A program made the position numbers and the translations under genes. Positions 26,602-35,391 of a stretch of DNA of 64,000 nucleotides are shown piece by piece. Origin of the DNA: Pedobacter hiemivivus. GTDB taxonomy: Bacteria > Bacteroidota > Bacteroidia > Sphingobacteriales > Sphingobacteriaceae. The stretch's first letter is position 1. Every line of letters begins with the position of its first letter. The stretch covers positions 802,994 through 866,993 of the forward strand of contig NZ_SJSM01000001.1 of NCBI RefSeq assembly GCF_004331685.1. The letters run 5' to 3'. The notes beneath the pieces were generated by a model that was given only the letters and a program-made list of their open reading frames with translations, was not told the DNA's origin and made no database searches.

Positions 26602-28065
26602 TTAATTTAGGTTAGCTGATTCTACTTTTGGAAGTGGAATAAGATAATTTACAGTTGCGGCAGCAGGCGCAAATAGAAACTGAGCTTTGGCAGTGTTGTT
26701 GCGTTTATACGCAAAGAAAGCCTGCCCTTCGGAATAGAACTCTTTCCTATACTCCTTTATGATTTCCGCTTGCAATAGTAATGGATTGGCAGGTAATACG
26801 AAGTTCCCTATATTTCTGGCCGTCCGAAAATCTTTAAAGTAAATTAAGCCCTCTGCAAATGGAGCTGATTCGGCGGCTATTAAATACATTTCGCTAAGCC
26901 TTAGCATAGGAATTTGCTTATAATCTTCGTTCACAGTTACGGTTTTGGGGTCCAGAACCTGGTACTTTTTGATAATGTATGCAGTTTGACCACTGCCTAA
27001 AGTCAATAGGTCCCACAATCCCGATTCACGGATATCTGTACCGGTATTCCCAAATAACTGGGTCTTAATTGTGGTCGCTGATGTCCCCTTTTTAGTTGTT
27101 CCTGTTCCATATCTTCCAGTATATTTAGAAAACATTTCAAAGTCGTACAGTCCAAAAAGATGCTCCTTCGTGAACACATAATCTTTTGCTGTGACATCAG
27201 CTGCAGTCCCTAAAAGAAATTTCGAAGTTCCATCACTATTTTTAGCTTCTATAACTACTTTAGCATATTCATAGGCCTTATCTTTGTCACCAAACCAAAG
27301 ACTTGCCCTTGCTTGTAAAGCTTTTACCGCATAATAGTTTAGGCGTAAATAACGATAAGCAAAATATTTATCATCGGGATTAAAGCCGGAAATGGCGCCT
27401 GGTGACCTCAATTGTTTTAGACTGTATTTAGTGATGGGATCTATGTCCTTTGAAAGTGCAGCAGCATCTTCAAGATCTTTTAAAAGTAAGGCCCGATATT
27501 CAGCAAAAGGCAAGGGTTGATTAATGGTGGTAGACAACATCGTCACGTATGCCAACATGCTACCATTCTGACTTGCGGTTGGCACCGGTCCAAAAAGCCT
27601 CAGAATATCCAGATGGCAATATGCACGCAATGCCAGGCATTCGGCCTTAATGGTTTCATATAAGCCGGGTGTTACAAATATATCCCTGCGTTTATCAATT
27701 TCCCCTAAAATGGCATTGATACTCGAAATTACCTTGTACTCTTGTTTAAAGATATTTCCCAATGCCGTCTCGACCCCAGCGTCGGTATAATTGAACAGTC
27801 CAATTCTTTGTTCGGTGGTATTAGCAGTAACGTCCCAGCTGGAAGTCAACGACTCAATAGTAGTTTGCGTCATAGCCCCGCCGTACGCATTGTTGTCTTT
27901 CATTTGGATGTAAACACCTGTCAAGGCATCCTTAAAGCCATTTTCTGTACCAAAAAGGATATCTCTCGGCATTTCAGTTTTGGGTTTTACGTCTAAAAAT
28001 TTTTTGCAGGATATTATTGACGATAAGCCAAGCAATGCCATGATTATAAAACTTATTCTTTTCAT
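26602..28065 (-). CDS. RagB/SusD-family substrate-binding lipoprotein
   Basis: The 487-residue protein has a lipobox (IIMALLGLSSIISCKKF) and the SusD start KFLDVKPKTEMPRD. TPR-like helices follow (YETIKAECLALRAYCHLDILRLFGP is the conserved SusD segment, residues about 136-160) and the C-terminal motif reads RKEFYSEGQAFFAYKR. SusD forms the lid of the SusCD importer. The product ends at IPLPKVESANLN. It is 12 bp downstream of susC. Confidence 0.93.
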   Translation of the reverse strand: MKRISFIIMALLGLSSIISCKKFLDVKPKTEMPRDILFGTENGFKDALTGVYIQMKDNNAYGGAMTQTTIESLTSSWDVTANTTEQRIGLFNYTDAGVETALGNIFKQEYKVISSINAILGEIDKRRDIFVTPGLYETIKAECLALRAYCHLDILRLFGPVPTASQNGSMLAYVTMLSTTINQPLPFAEYRALLLKDLEDAAALSKDIDPITKYSLKQLRSPGAISGFNPDDKYFAYRYLRLNYYAVKALQARASLWFGDKDKAYEYAKVVIEAKNSDGTSKFLLGTAADVTAKDYVFTKEHLFGLYDFEMFSKYTGRYGTGTTKKGTSATTIKTQLFGNTGTDIRESGLWDLLTLGSGQTAYIIKKYQVLDPKTVTVNEDYKQIPMLRLSEMYLIAAESAPFAEGLIYFKDFRTARNIGNFVLPANPLLLQAEIIKEYRKEFYSEGQAFFAYKRNNTAKAQFLFAPAAATVNYLIPLPKVESANLN

Positions 28066-28077
28066 TTCTTATCGATT

Positions 28078-31000
28078 TTAGAACGTTGCGTTAATACTAA
28101 ATGAGAACTGTAGGGAGAATGGATATGCAGTTCCCCTTTCTCTTCTGATGGTTGATAAATACAAAGGCTCAGAAACATCCGCAGTTAAATTTAGCGCCTG
28201 CATCCCAAGCTTCCTAAGCAAAGGTTTTGATCTTAAATCGTACTGCAGGTTAACATTCTGGCAAACAATTGTATTCTCATCCTGTACAAAACGTGAGGTT
28301 TTACTGGTGGCTCCGGTTACAAGCAAACCTTTAAAAGCGGCGATATCACCAGGTTGCTGCCATCGGCTATAATAGACCCTCGAATCCACATTATACTTAT
28401 AATTCCCAGTCTCTACCCGATTCACAAGAGTTTCGTTATACTGCTGTCCGCCACTATTGTACCTGAAAGAAGCATTGATCGCAAAGTCTTTATAGCGGAC
28501 CATGGTGCTAAAATTTCCAAACATTTTTGGCTCAGCAGAACCAACAGGCTTTATGTCGGCTCCATTCCATACATAGGTAGCTAAACCATCCCTACCCATA
28601 TACAATTCTTTCCCTGTACCTGGGTCGATCCCCAACGAAGGAACCACCCATATCGTTTTACTGGAATACCCCTCAACATACAATACTCCTGGGGTAGTAG
28701 TTCCGTTTTGAATTGCCTTTTGGGCGTCTTTCAAGGCTTGTGACGTTTCGAGTACTTTATTCTTGTTTCTCATTAGCGAAGCGGAAACACTCCAAACCAC
28801 TTTTTCCGGATTAGCCAGTAAAAATCCGGTAGCTTTTAATTCATATCCTCGATTCTCCAGGCGACCAATATTATCTACGTAGGAAGAAAAGCCATTGGAA
28901 GCAGGTAAATTAACGGAAGAAACCAAATCTTTAGTTGTTTCTCTATAGAAATCTGCAACAATTTTCAGTCTTCTGCTTAGGAACTCTGCATCTATACCGA
29001 TGTTGTACTTCATAGCTTGCTGCCATTGCAGGTTTTCATTACCAAGACCGATTAGGTTGGCACCTATCCAGTTGTAGTAACGCTGATCGGTATAATATTG
29101 ATAAGTTGATTGCGCCTGGTAGGCACTAAAATTCTGGGAGCCTGTGATACCTGCTGAGCCTCTTAACTTTAGTCGGTTAACATACTTATTGTCTTTAAAA
29201 AACGCTTCATTATGAATATTCCATCCCAGTCCTGCCGACCAGAAAGGCGCAAATCTTTTATTTGAGCCAAATTGAGAGGCGCCATCTAAGCGAAATACTC
29301 CGTCTGCAAAATAGCGGTCATCATAGCTATAGTTCAAATTTCCAGTAAAGCCTACTGCCCTGGTTATCCCCTCGGTTCCAGTAGGTTTCCCATCTTTTTT
29401 GTATTGCAAGCCCATGGTAATGAAATCAAAGTTCTCATTCTGAAAACCTTCTGCAACAAAATTATAGCTAGAGTTTTTGGCTTGACGGGCATTCAAATCC
29501 ATTCCACCGAAAAGTTGATGTTTTTCTGCAAATGTATTTGAGTAAGAAAGGTTTAATGCACCATCGTAGCCTAATCCATTAGCTATACCATAATTGTAAT
29601 CACCTTTTCTGAAAATATCCTCAGGTGCATAATTTGCAAAAGCGGTATGATCTGCAGGTCGGAATTTATCCGTTTGCATGGTTGTTTTTGTAATGCCAAA
29701 TTGTCCCCGAATTACCAGCTCCTTTAGTACATTCCACTCAATAGAGCTATTATTTGTGAGTTCTGATATTTCACTTTTATCGAAGGTATTTAACCCTGCA
29801 TTGTACAGCGGACTGGTTTCAAGAACTCCCCAGTATTCACCAAAATCATAATTCCCGGGATGCCCCAATTGCTTTAGCACTTTTCCATTTTCATCGAAAG
29901 GCCTCCAATATGGATTCATTTTACTATAATCGGCAAAGGATCCATATTTAGATTCATTTGATTTTCCCTGCTGTATCTGAAGGTTGTTTCTGAACCGAAT
30001 GTTTTTATAAACATAAGATAAAGTGATTGCTCCGTTAAATGTATTCCTTGAAGAGCCTTTCATTACCCCTTCAATATTATTTACCTGTGCGGATGCAGCA
30101 TAACGTAAAGCATTATCTCCCCCTTCAATCCGCAAATTATGCCGCTGTCCTACCCCATTACGCAATGGAATAGCCAGCCAATCAGTCTCAACATCACGAT
30201 TTACCTCATTCAGCAAAAAATTATAATATCTTTTCAGCAGTACATCAGACCCTTGTGTAAATTTACTATCGTAATAACCTGCTTTCCATTCCAGATCAAG
30301 TTTATCCTTTGCATTTAAGAGGTGATAATCGGAAAGATCAGGAGCTTCAATAGCAACTCTCGAGTTAAATGTAAGCCGGAGTTTTCCGGGAACAGGTGGC
30401 TTTGTGATGATCACAACCACACCATTTGCTCCTCTCGAACCGTATAAAGCAGTTGCAGCAGCATCTTTAAGCAGGGTAATGGATTCCACTTCCTCGGGAT
30501 TCATGTCTAACATCTTTTGCAGGGAGGAAGTAAAACCATCCAATATGATCAGTGGGGTATTGAGGCCTACACGGCTTTCATTCTGGAGATCATTTACATT
30601 GGGGATACTGGAATTTCCCCTGATCTGAATTTCGGGCATCCGGTTCGGATTTGAACCAAAAGTATTGCTTTCAATAATATTGAAGGAGGGATCGATATTA
30701 CGGAGCGAAGTGATCAGATCCCTACTGCCAAACTGTTTCAGTTCTTTAGCGGTAACTGTAGTCGATGCCCCCGTAAAGCTCTTATCAGCTTTTTTAAACA
30801 ATCCTGTATTTACAATAGTAACTTCGTTCATGCTTTTCACCTCCAACTCAAGTGTAACCGTTAGAAGTGACTGATTTGGTTTTAACTTTATTTCCTGTGT
30901 TTTATAACCTACATAGCTAATAATCAAAACATCACCATCAGTGCCTGTAATTCGAAAACTACCATCCGAAGCACTGATTGTTCCTCTGGAATTTGACTTT

Positions 31001-31464
31001 TTAATTTTAATAGAAGCCCCTGGAACTGGCCTGCCCTTTTCATCAACAATCTTTCCCTTAACATCCATGACATTCAATTTTTCAATCAACTGATCAAGAA
31101 AAGAATGCTCCTTTTCCTTAATCACAATAGAATGTTCATTAATTTCAAAGGTCATATGCTGACCAGATAAACATTTGTTCAAAACTGATGATAAATCCTC
31201 ATTCAGAAATTTAACATCAATAGGTTTGCTAGACTTCATAATTCTGGTATCAAATATGAAATCATAGCCTGTTTGCTTTCTGATCTGTTTAAATAATTTA
31301 TCCAGTGAGATGTTACTTTCCGTGAGCGTCACTTTCTGTCCAAAAGAAGAAGCACTCACCTGTAAAAAGGTAGCAGTCATTATAATTATGACCATTTTCA
31401 TAATTAATAAAAGTTTAGGTGGTAGCCATTTAGGCATACCTGGTTTAAAAGCATTTAATTTCAT
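28078..31464 (-). CDS. SusC/RagA TonB-dependent transporter with STN signalling domain
   Basis: The 1128-residue protein begins with a long positively charged leader and signal (residues 1-43). An STN domain (residues about 50-115, KVTLTESNISLDKLFKQI, TGYDFIFD) marks a transducer-type transporter that can signal to FecR. A carboxypeptidase-regulatory-like domain (VKGKIVDEKGRPVPGASI), a plug (LLKDAAATALYGSRGANG) and a barrel ending SLQFSFSINATF follow. It matches the adjacent FecR anti-sigma factor and ECF sigma factor, which together form a substrate-sensing relay. The transported compound is unknown; no glycoside hydrolase or sulfatase accompanies it. Confidence 0.96.
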   Translation of the reverse strand: MKLNAFKPGMPKWLPPKLLLIMKMVIIIMTATFLQVSASSFGQKVTLTESNISLDKLFKQIRKQTGYDFIFDTRIMKSSKPIDVKFLNEDLSSVLNKCLSGQHMTFEINEHSIVIKEKEHSFLDQLIEKLNVMDVKGKIVDEKGRPVPGASIKIKKSNSRGTISASDGSFRITGTDGDVLIISYVGYKTQEIKLKPNQSLLTVTLELEVKSMNEVTIVNTGLFKKADKSFTGASTTVTAKELKQFGSRDLITSLRNIDPSFNIIESNTFGSNPNRMPEIQIRGNSSIPNVNDLQNESRVGLNTPLIILDGFTSSLQKMLDMNPEEVESITLLKDAAATALYGSRGANGVVVIITKPPVPGKLRLTFNSRVAIEAPDLSDYHLLNAKDKLDLEWKAGYYDSKFTQGSDVLLKRYYNFLLNEVNRDVETDWLAIPLRNGVGQRHNLRIEGGDNALRYAASAQVNNIEGVMKGSSRNTFNGAITLSYVYKNIRFRNNLQIQQGKSNESKYGSFADYSKMNPYWRPFDENGKVLKQLGHPGNYDFGEYWGVLETSPLYNAGLNTFDKSEISELTNNSSIEWNVLKELVIRGQFGITKTTMQTDKFRPADHTAFANYAPEDIFRKGDYNYGIANGLGYDGALNLSYSNTFAEKHQLFGGMDLNARQAKNSSYNFVAEGFQNENFDFITMGLQYKKDGKPTGTEGITRAVGFTGNLNYSYDDRYFADGVFRLDGASQFGSNKRFAPFWSAGLGWNIHNEAFFKDNKYVNRLKLRGSAGITGSQNFSAYQAQSTYQYYTDQRYYNWIGANLIGLGNENLQWQQAMKYNIGIDAEFLSRRLKIVADFYRETTKDLVSSVNLPASNGFSSYVDNIGRLENRGYELKATGFLLANPEKVVWSVSASLMRNKNKVLETSQALKDAQKAIQNGTTTPGVLYVEGYSSKTIWVVPSLGIDPGTGKELYMGRDGLATYVWNGADIKPVGSAEPKMFGNFSTMVRYKDFAINASFRYNSGGQQYNETLVNRVETGNYKYNVDSRVYYSRWQQPGDIAAFKGLLVTGATSKTSRFVQDENTIVCQNVNLQYDLRSKPLLRKLGMQALNLTADVSEPLYLSTIRRERGTAYPFSLQFSFSINATF

Positions 31465-31501
31465 ACTTTTGAATTGGTTTGAGTTTATACTGAATAGTTA
31501 A

Positions 31502-31600
31502 GCGATTATTTATTCCGGCCTTTTTAAGGTCGGAAAAGGTGACTCAAATCCCGGCCGGACAGTGCTACAACACTTTCCGGCCATTTATTTGAATTACCTA
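31502..31600 (-). promoter_or_regulatory. Two GC-rich hairpins in the leader between fecR and susC
   Basis: Read leftward, the first hairpin pairs GGCCGGA/TCCGGCC with an inner AGTG/CACT stem (about 31553-31583). The second pairs TTCCGACCTT with AAGGCCGGAA (about 31512-31536). The arm TTCCGACC of the second can also pair with GGCCGGAA of the first, so the two structures are partly exclusive. This is compatible with attenuation of susCD downstream of fecR, or simply with a terminator. Confidence 0.45.
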
Positions 31601-31687
31601 TACGTGTGATCAGTTTACCCAGTTTCGAGTAGTTTTTTTTTCATTTTGGTTGGTTTAGTTTGTGAATAAAATATGTATTAAATCATG

Positions 31688-32827
31688 TTACCTGGACACG
31701 GTTATTGTTTTTCCTTTTATATTAAAATGAACTTTCCCCGTAGATTCAATCAATCCAAGTACAGATGTAATATTTTTTGAACGAGAAACTGCTCCGCTCA
31801 GTGGTAAGTCTAATGGTGCATCCTTTGCATACACAATATCTACATCATACCATCTTGCTATTTTTCGCATTATGCTTTCCAGCATTTCATTTTCCAGAAC
31901 AAAATCACCTTCTTTCCAGTCAATCTCATTCTCTGCATTCAGCTGTACAATTTTTAATGTTTGACTATTTACCACAGATTGCTGGCCCGGTTTAAGTACA
32001 ATAGAATTCTTAATTTGATCCAACTGTTCGGCCTTTCCAATTGGTTTGACGCTTACTGATCCTTCCAGCAACGTTGTTTTGGTAACCAGTTCATTTGTAT
32101 AACTATTAATATTAAAGTGGGTGCCTAAGACTTGTACTTCCTGCTGATTTGTAGTTACAATAAATGGACTTCTCTTATTATGAACAACTTCAAAATAAGC
32201 CTCACCATTTAACTCAACCCTACGTTGAGGTTCTGTTGCAAGTGTTGTTCTAAATTTAAGGGAGGAAGCCGCGTTGAGCCATACTCTGGAACCATCTGGT
32301 AAATAAACCTGGTACGTACCGCCCTTTGGAGTGCTAATAATTTGCATCCCCTTTTGTGAGGCTTCAGTCAGTTCGGTACCATCATTATAAACAACTTTTG
32401 AAACATCAATAACAACTCCCGTTTTGGCACCATTTAAAATTATGCTTTTACCATTAGGAAGTGTAAGTGTTGCTGCATTCTTCCCTGGAGCGATTTCACC
32501 AACTAAAGATTCTTTATCTCCAGCACTTCTCCCAATACCGGAAAACTTAAACAGATATAAGCCTACAACCATAATAGCTATGGAAGCGGCAACAAGTATT
32601 GCTGCCCGGGACCATAATTTTAGCTTAGGTACAGGTGGTCTAACCAAATTTACTTCCGCCGCAAATGCAGCCTCTTCTATTTCCCAGTTTTCCTGCATAT
32701 TCAACATGAGCAGGTCATCCAACGTTCCTTCGGCTATCAAATAGTCGATAACCTCTAACTCATCTAAAGTAGCCAGGTTTTTTACATACCGATTTATCAA
32801 TTGTTTTTGAAATGTTGTCTGATCCAT
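31688..32827 (-). CDS. FecR-family anti-sigma factor
   Basis: The 379-residue membrane protein has a cytoplasmic N-terminal anti-sigma region (QLINRYVKNLATLDELEVIDYL), a single transmembrane helix at about 72-92 (AAILVAASIAIMVVGLYLF), the periplasmic FecR domain (VYLPDGSRVWLNAASSLKF; RRVELNGEAYFEVVHNKRSPF) and a C-terminal DUF4974/STN-like domain (MLESIMRKIARWYDVDIVY). It holds its sigma factor until the STN domain of the cognate SusC signals. The divergent ECF sigma gene at 154 bp and the downstream susC complete the relay. Confidence 0.95.
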   Translation of the reverse strand: MDQTTFQKQLINRYVKNLATLDELEVIDYLIAEGTLDDLLMLNMQENWEIEEAAFAAEVNLVRPPVPKLKLWSRAAILVAASIAIMVVGLYLFKFSGIGRSAGDKESLVGEIAPGKNAATLTLPNGKSIILNGAKTGVVIDVSKVVYNDGTELTEASQKGMQIISTPKGGTYQVYLPDGSRVWLNAASSLKFRTTLATEPQRRVELNGEAYFEVVHNKRSPFIVTTNQQEVQVLGTHFNINSYTNELVTKTTLLEGSVSVKPIGKAEQLDQIKNSIVLKPGQQSVVNSQTLKIVQLNAENEIDWKEGDFVLENEMLESIMRKIARWYDVDIVYAKDAPLDLPLSGAVSRSKNITSVLGLIESTGKVHFNIKGKTITVSR

Positions 32828-32980
32828 TTTATTAAACTCTGCTTATGTATACCAGACAATCTAACATCAACCCTAGGGTACCCTTCTGGTAAAAAAAAAT
32901 ACTAATCATTAATTTATAATTTTTTATTATTGCCTTGTTATTATTTTGTCTGAATACGATATCCCTGGTAAAATGAAAGA

Positions 32981-33574
32981 ATGGCTATAAAAACAGCATT
33001 GGTAAATGAGATTGAGTTACTGCAGTTAACCGCAAATGGTGATACTAATGCTTTTGCTAAGCTCTATGGGCATTATAAGTCACTGGTCTATCGTTTCATC
33101 TATAAATACCTCAAATCACCACAGTTAACGGATGATCTAACTCAAGAGATTTTCCTTAAAATATGGGAAACCAAAGAAATGCTGAAGGATAGGGTCGCTT
33201 TCAAATCCTACTTATTTACTATTTCGAGAAACCACACGTTAAATTTTTTAAAAAGATCATCCATAGACCAGACTGCAAAAAATATTATTTTAAGCAATTA
33301 TGTACTAACAGATTCGTTGGAAGAGGATTTACAAACAAAAGACTACCTGGAATATTTGCAAACGATCTTAACTTCACTTACACCACAAAACCGCGAAGTT
33401 TTTCGACTATGCCGTCAAGAGTATAAAAGCTATGAAGAAGCTGCTGAGCTCTTAGGTATATCGCGCAATGCAGTTAAAAAACACATGATGAAATCAATGA
33501 GAGTACTAGGTGATGCAGTTAAAAAGGACTTAGGCATTCCTTTAGCAGTGTTTCTAGCCCTCGTAATTAGATAG
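32981..33574 (+). CDS. ECF RNA polymerase sigma factor (sigma-70 family)
   Basis: The 197-residue protein has region 2 (NAFAKLYGHYKSLVYRFIYKYL; DDLTQEIFLKIWETKE) and region 4 (LTPQNREVFRLCRQ; SYEEAAELLGISRNAVKKHM), joined by a linker of ordinary length. The hydrophobic C-terminal tail (IPLAVFLALVI) is common in Bacteroidota ECF factors that pair with FecR. It should direct transcription of susCD and possibly itself. It is divergent from fecR. A TATTTTG element at 32942-32948 could be its own -7 box but is too short to be sure. Confidence 0.95.
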   Translation: MAIKTALVNEIELLQLTANGDTNAFAKLYGHYKSLVYRFIYKYLKSPQLTDDLTQEIFLKIWETKEMLKDRVAFKSYLFTISRNHTLNFLKRSSIDQTAKNIILSNYVLTDSLEEDLQTKDYLEYLQTILTSLTPQNREVFRLCRQEYKSYEEAAELLGISRNAVKKHMMKSMRVLGDAVKKDLGIPLAVFLALVIR

Positions 33575-33636
33575 ATCTACTGGTTGTAACAGTGTAAAGT
33601 ACTTTTAAATTTTCGATTAGCCGAATAGAAAAATTA

Positions 33637-34473
33637 TTAGATTGTTGGATGCAGAAACATTTTGCCATTCACAGTAATCCAAGTGAAATAGTTGTATGGC
33701 CAATCTTTTGTTTTATTATTAACGATTTTAGACAGTTGCTGGTCGTCTATTGGTTCGCTATAGACTTTACCGCTGGGATAATGGCATTGGTATAGCAGTT
33801 CACTTGTTGTAAAAGCTATAGTTTGCTTATCTGGTGACAATGCTGCAAATTCCCCCCGGATTCTGTCTTTTCCTGACCGGGTTATTTCATAAGCTTTACC
33901 GGTTTTCTGGTTAAAAATATAGTCATTATCTACCATTAACAAGTTAGGTCCAATCTTCAGCATATCACGGTTCTCCCATTGTCCGTCGCCCTTTATAACG
34001 GTAGGTCTGTCTATACTATAGACCTTTAAACCCGATTTTTGTGCAGTGAATAAATAAAATCTATTTCCAATACTATTTGGACCGGAAATGCGCGCAATAA
34101 AACTTGTTTTGGCTGGATTAATATAGGTAACGTCATAAAAGTCGTATTGAGAACGCTCCTGAGAAGGGTAAGCTGATGATTCGGAGTCGAAGGGGGCCGC
34201 AACCTGGGGATTTATCCTGATAACTGTACCATTGTAAAGCACTTCGTTCCACTCCGTGAATTGGTTAGATCCGAATAGGCCCCCTATCCATTTTTGTTCC
34301 CTGCTTTTTAGATGCCGCTGGGAAAATATAGGTTTTTTACCATCTGGCAGTTCATTTAAATTAACTTTTATATCAAAAAGTGCAGCTTGATATACTTTTT
34401 CATGCTTACAGGATGAAAATATGATCAAGAATAAACAAAGGATAAGCTTATTTTGAAAGTGAATATTGGCCAT
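33637..34473 (-). CDS. Lipoprotein of unknown function
   Basis: The 278-residue product has a lipoprotein signal (LILCLFLIIFSSCKHEK). The body contains several WD/propeller-like strands (RFYLFTAQKSGLKVYSID; MLKIGPNLLMVDNDYIF; FAALSPDKQTIAFTTSELL). No family name can be given. It is convergent with the sigma factor gene and transcribed toward it. A beta-propeller sensor or binding protein on the periplasmic side is possible. Confidence 0.75.
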   Translation of the reverse strand: MANIHFQNKLILCLFLIIFSSCKHEKVYQAALFDIKVNLNELPDGKKPIFSQRHLKSREQKWIGGLFGSNQFTEWNEVLYNGTVIRINPQVAAPFDSESSAYPSQERSQYDFYDVTYINPAKTSFIARISGPNSIGNRFYLFTAQKSGLKVYSIDRPTVIKGDGQWENRDMLKIGPNLLMVDNDYIFNQKTGKAYEITRSGKDRIRGEFAALSPDKQTIAFTTSELLYQCHYPSGKVYSEPIDDQQLSKIVNNKTKDWPYNYFTWITVNGKMFLHPTI

Positions 34474-34479
34474 AATTTC

Positions 34480-34710
34480 ACTAAGATAACTATAGTATAT
34501 CTAGCTCATTGAAAATTTGATCTGCCCGCGCAATTTGATCAATTATATAATTTTCATTTCATCAATTCTTTCACCTTCAATTGGGCTTTGGGTTTCGTAT
34601 TTCATTTTCAGGCGGCAACTGCATAGAAATAACCTGTTTCACAATTATCTTCGATAACACAATATCTAGCCCAGATTAACGTCTTTATATATGAGAGCGT
34701 TAATTTAGAT
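34480..34710 (-). pseudogene. Coding-like stretch broken into three frames, possible gene remnant
   Basis: Reading leftward, one frame gives about 30 open codons ending CVIEDNCETGYFYAVAA-stop near 34614, a second gives a 20-codon ORF starting MKYETQSPIEGERIDEMK, and a third continues with IIDQIARADQIFNELDIL-stop. Together they look like one protein cut by frameshifts. No family is recognised. A+T-rich DNA can mimic this, so confidence is low. Confidence 0.25.
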
Positions 34711-34711
34711 G

Positions 34712-34750
34712 AAGCGGGAGTGGTCGGAGATCATTCCCGCTTTCTTTTTT
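34712..34750 (+). terminator. Intrinsic terminator-like hairpin with T run on + strand
   Basis: AAGCGGGA (34712-34719) pairs with TCCCGCTT (34735-34742), followed by TCTTTTTT. The orientation fits a rightward transcript, yet no rightward gene is visible in the 1.1 kb to the left. Either an unannotated RNA ends here or the hairpin serves the leftward XRE gene whose stop is 8 bp away. Confidence 0.6.
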
Positions 34751-34757
34751 ATAAGTC

Positions 34758-35024
34758 TTATTTCTTAACTTTCTCTTTTAAATCAGTAAAATCAAACAAC
34801 TCCATTGGATTGACTTTCAAAAATTTGGCATAAGTTGATGCATGGCTAATGCTGGTATTAACTTGTCCCAGCTCTGTTCTAGCTATTTGGCTTTGCGATA
34901 CTTCTGTAAGCAAAGAAAGCTGTTCTTGAGAAATCCCTTTCCCCTCACGAATTTGCTTTAACTTTTGCCCAAATTTCTTAATAAAATCTTCGTCCTTTAA
35001 ATACTTCACAAGGCAAATAGACAC
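34758..35024 (-). CDS. XRE-family helix-turn-helix regulator
   Basis: The 88-residue protein is a single Cro/CI-type HTH domain: FGQKLKQIREGKGISQEQLS, LLTEVSQSQIARTELGQVN, and the closing ATYAKFLKVNPMELFDF. Such small XRE proteins act as repressors of mobile or defence loci. Its right flank holds the candidate structured RNA, and the divergent next gene begins 367 bp away. The first eight residues are not part of the domain, so a start at a later codon cannot be excluded. Confidence 0.88.
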   Translation of the reverse strand: MSICLVKYLKDEDFIKKFGQKLKQIREGKGISQEQLSLLTEVSQSQIARTELGQVNTSISHASTYAKFLKVNPMELFDFTDLKEKVKK

Positions 35025-35043
35025 CTATAAAACAAATTAATTA

Positions 35044-35057
35044 ATAGCAAATTTGCT
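35044..35057. promoter_or_regulatory. Perfect palindrome upstream of the XRE gene, candidate operator
   Basis: The 14-bp sequence TAGCAAATTTGCTA is a perfect inverted repeat located 20 bp upstream of the XRE start. XRE repressors bind such short palindromes as dimers, so autoregulation is likely. Confidence 0.55.
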
Positions 35058-35193
35058 ATTAACATAAATACTACTGATCTTGCATATATGAATTAAAAAA
35101 ACGAACGAATATTAAAATTGCAGTTCTATCATTAGTGATAAAGAATTGCTTACAAGCCTCGCAACTAAATCTGACAGTTTAATCCCGCGAGAG

Positions 35194-35347
35194 TAAGTTG
35201 AGCAGCCAAAACCCTATATTTGCTATAGGGTTGGTGCTCGCTTATGTCTTTTGTGGGAGCCCTTTCGAAAGAAAGGGTGGCTTTGTCAGAGCCAAGTTAC
35301 ATTAGACTAAGTGAGTTACCAACCCTATTCTTTTTACGGGTAACCAC
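35194..35347 (+). ncRNA. Candidate structured RNA or regulatory leader
   Basis: Three hairpins follow one another. (1) 35194-35244: an extended stem with core AACCCTATA/TATAGGGTT and outer GAGC/GCTC. (2) 35258-35282: CCCTTTC-GAAA-GAAAGGG, a 7-bp stem capped by a GNRA tetraloop. (3) 35311-35347: GTTACC/GGTAAC stem whose loop carries AACCCTAT. That octamer equals the 5' arm of hairpin 1, so the loop can compete for or form a pseudoknot with the other arm. The 35392 gene starts 45 nt downstream. No known RNA class is recognised. Confidence 0.5.
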
Positions 35348-35391
35348 TTATTCTAGGCTTATTTAATGTTAAAATTAAATGAGATCAATAT

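Larger units (their letters stand above)
35025..35391. other. 367-bp intergenic region between divergent genes
   Basis: The left 170 bp are A+T-rich and should contain the promoter of the XRE gene; a TAGCAAATTTGCTA palindrome directly upstream of its start (35044-35057) is a good candidate operator for it. The right half holds the structured RNA candidate described separately. No coding frame is convincing. Confidence 0.6.
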
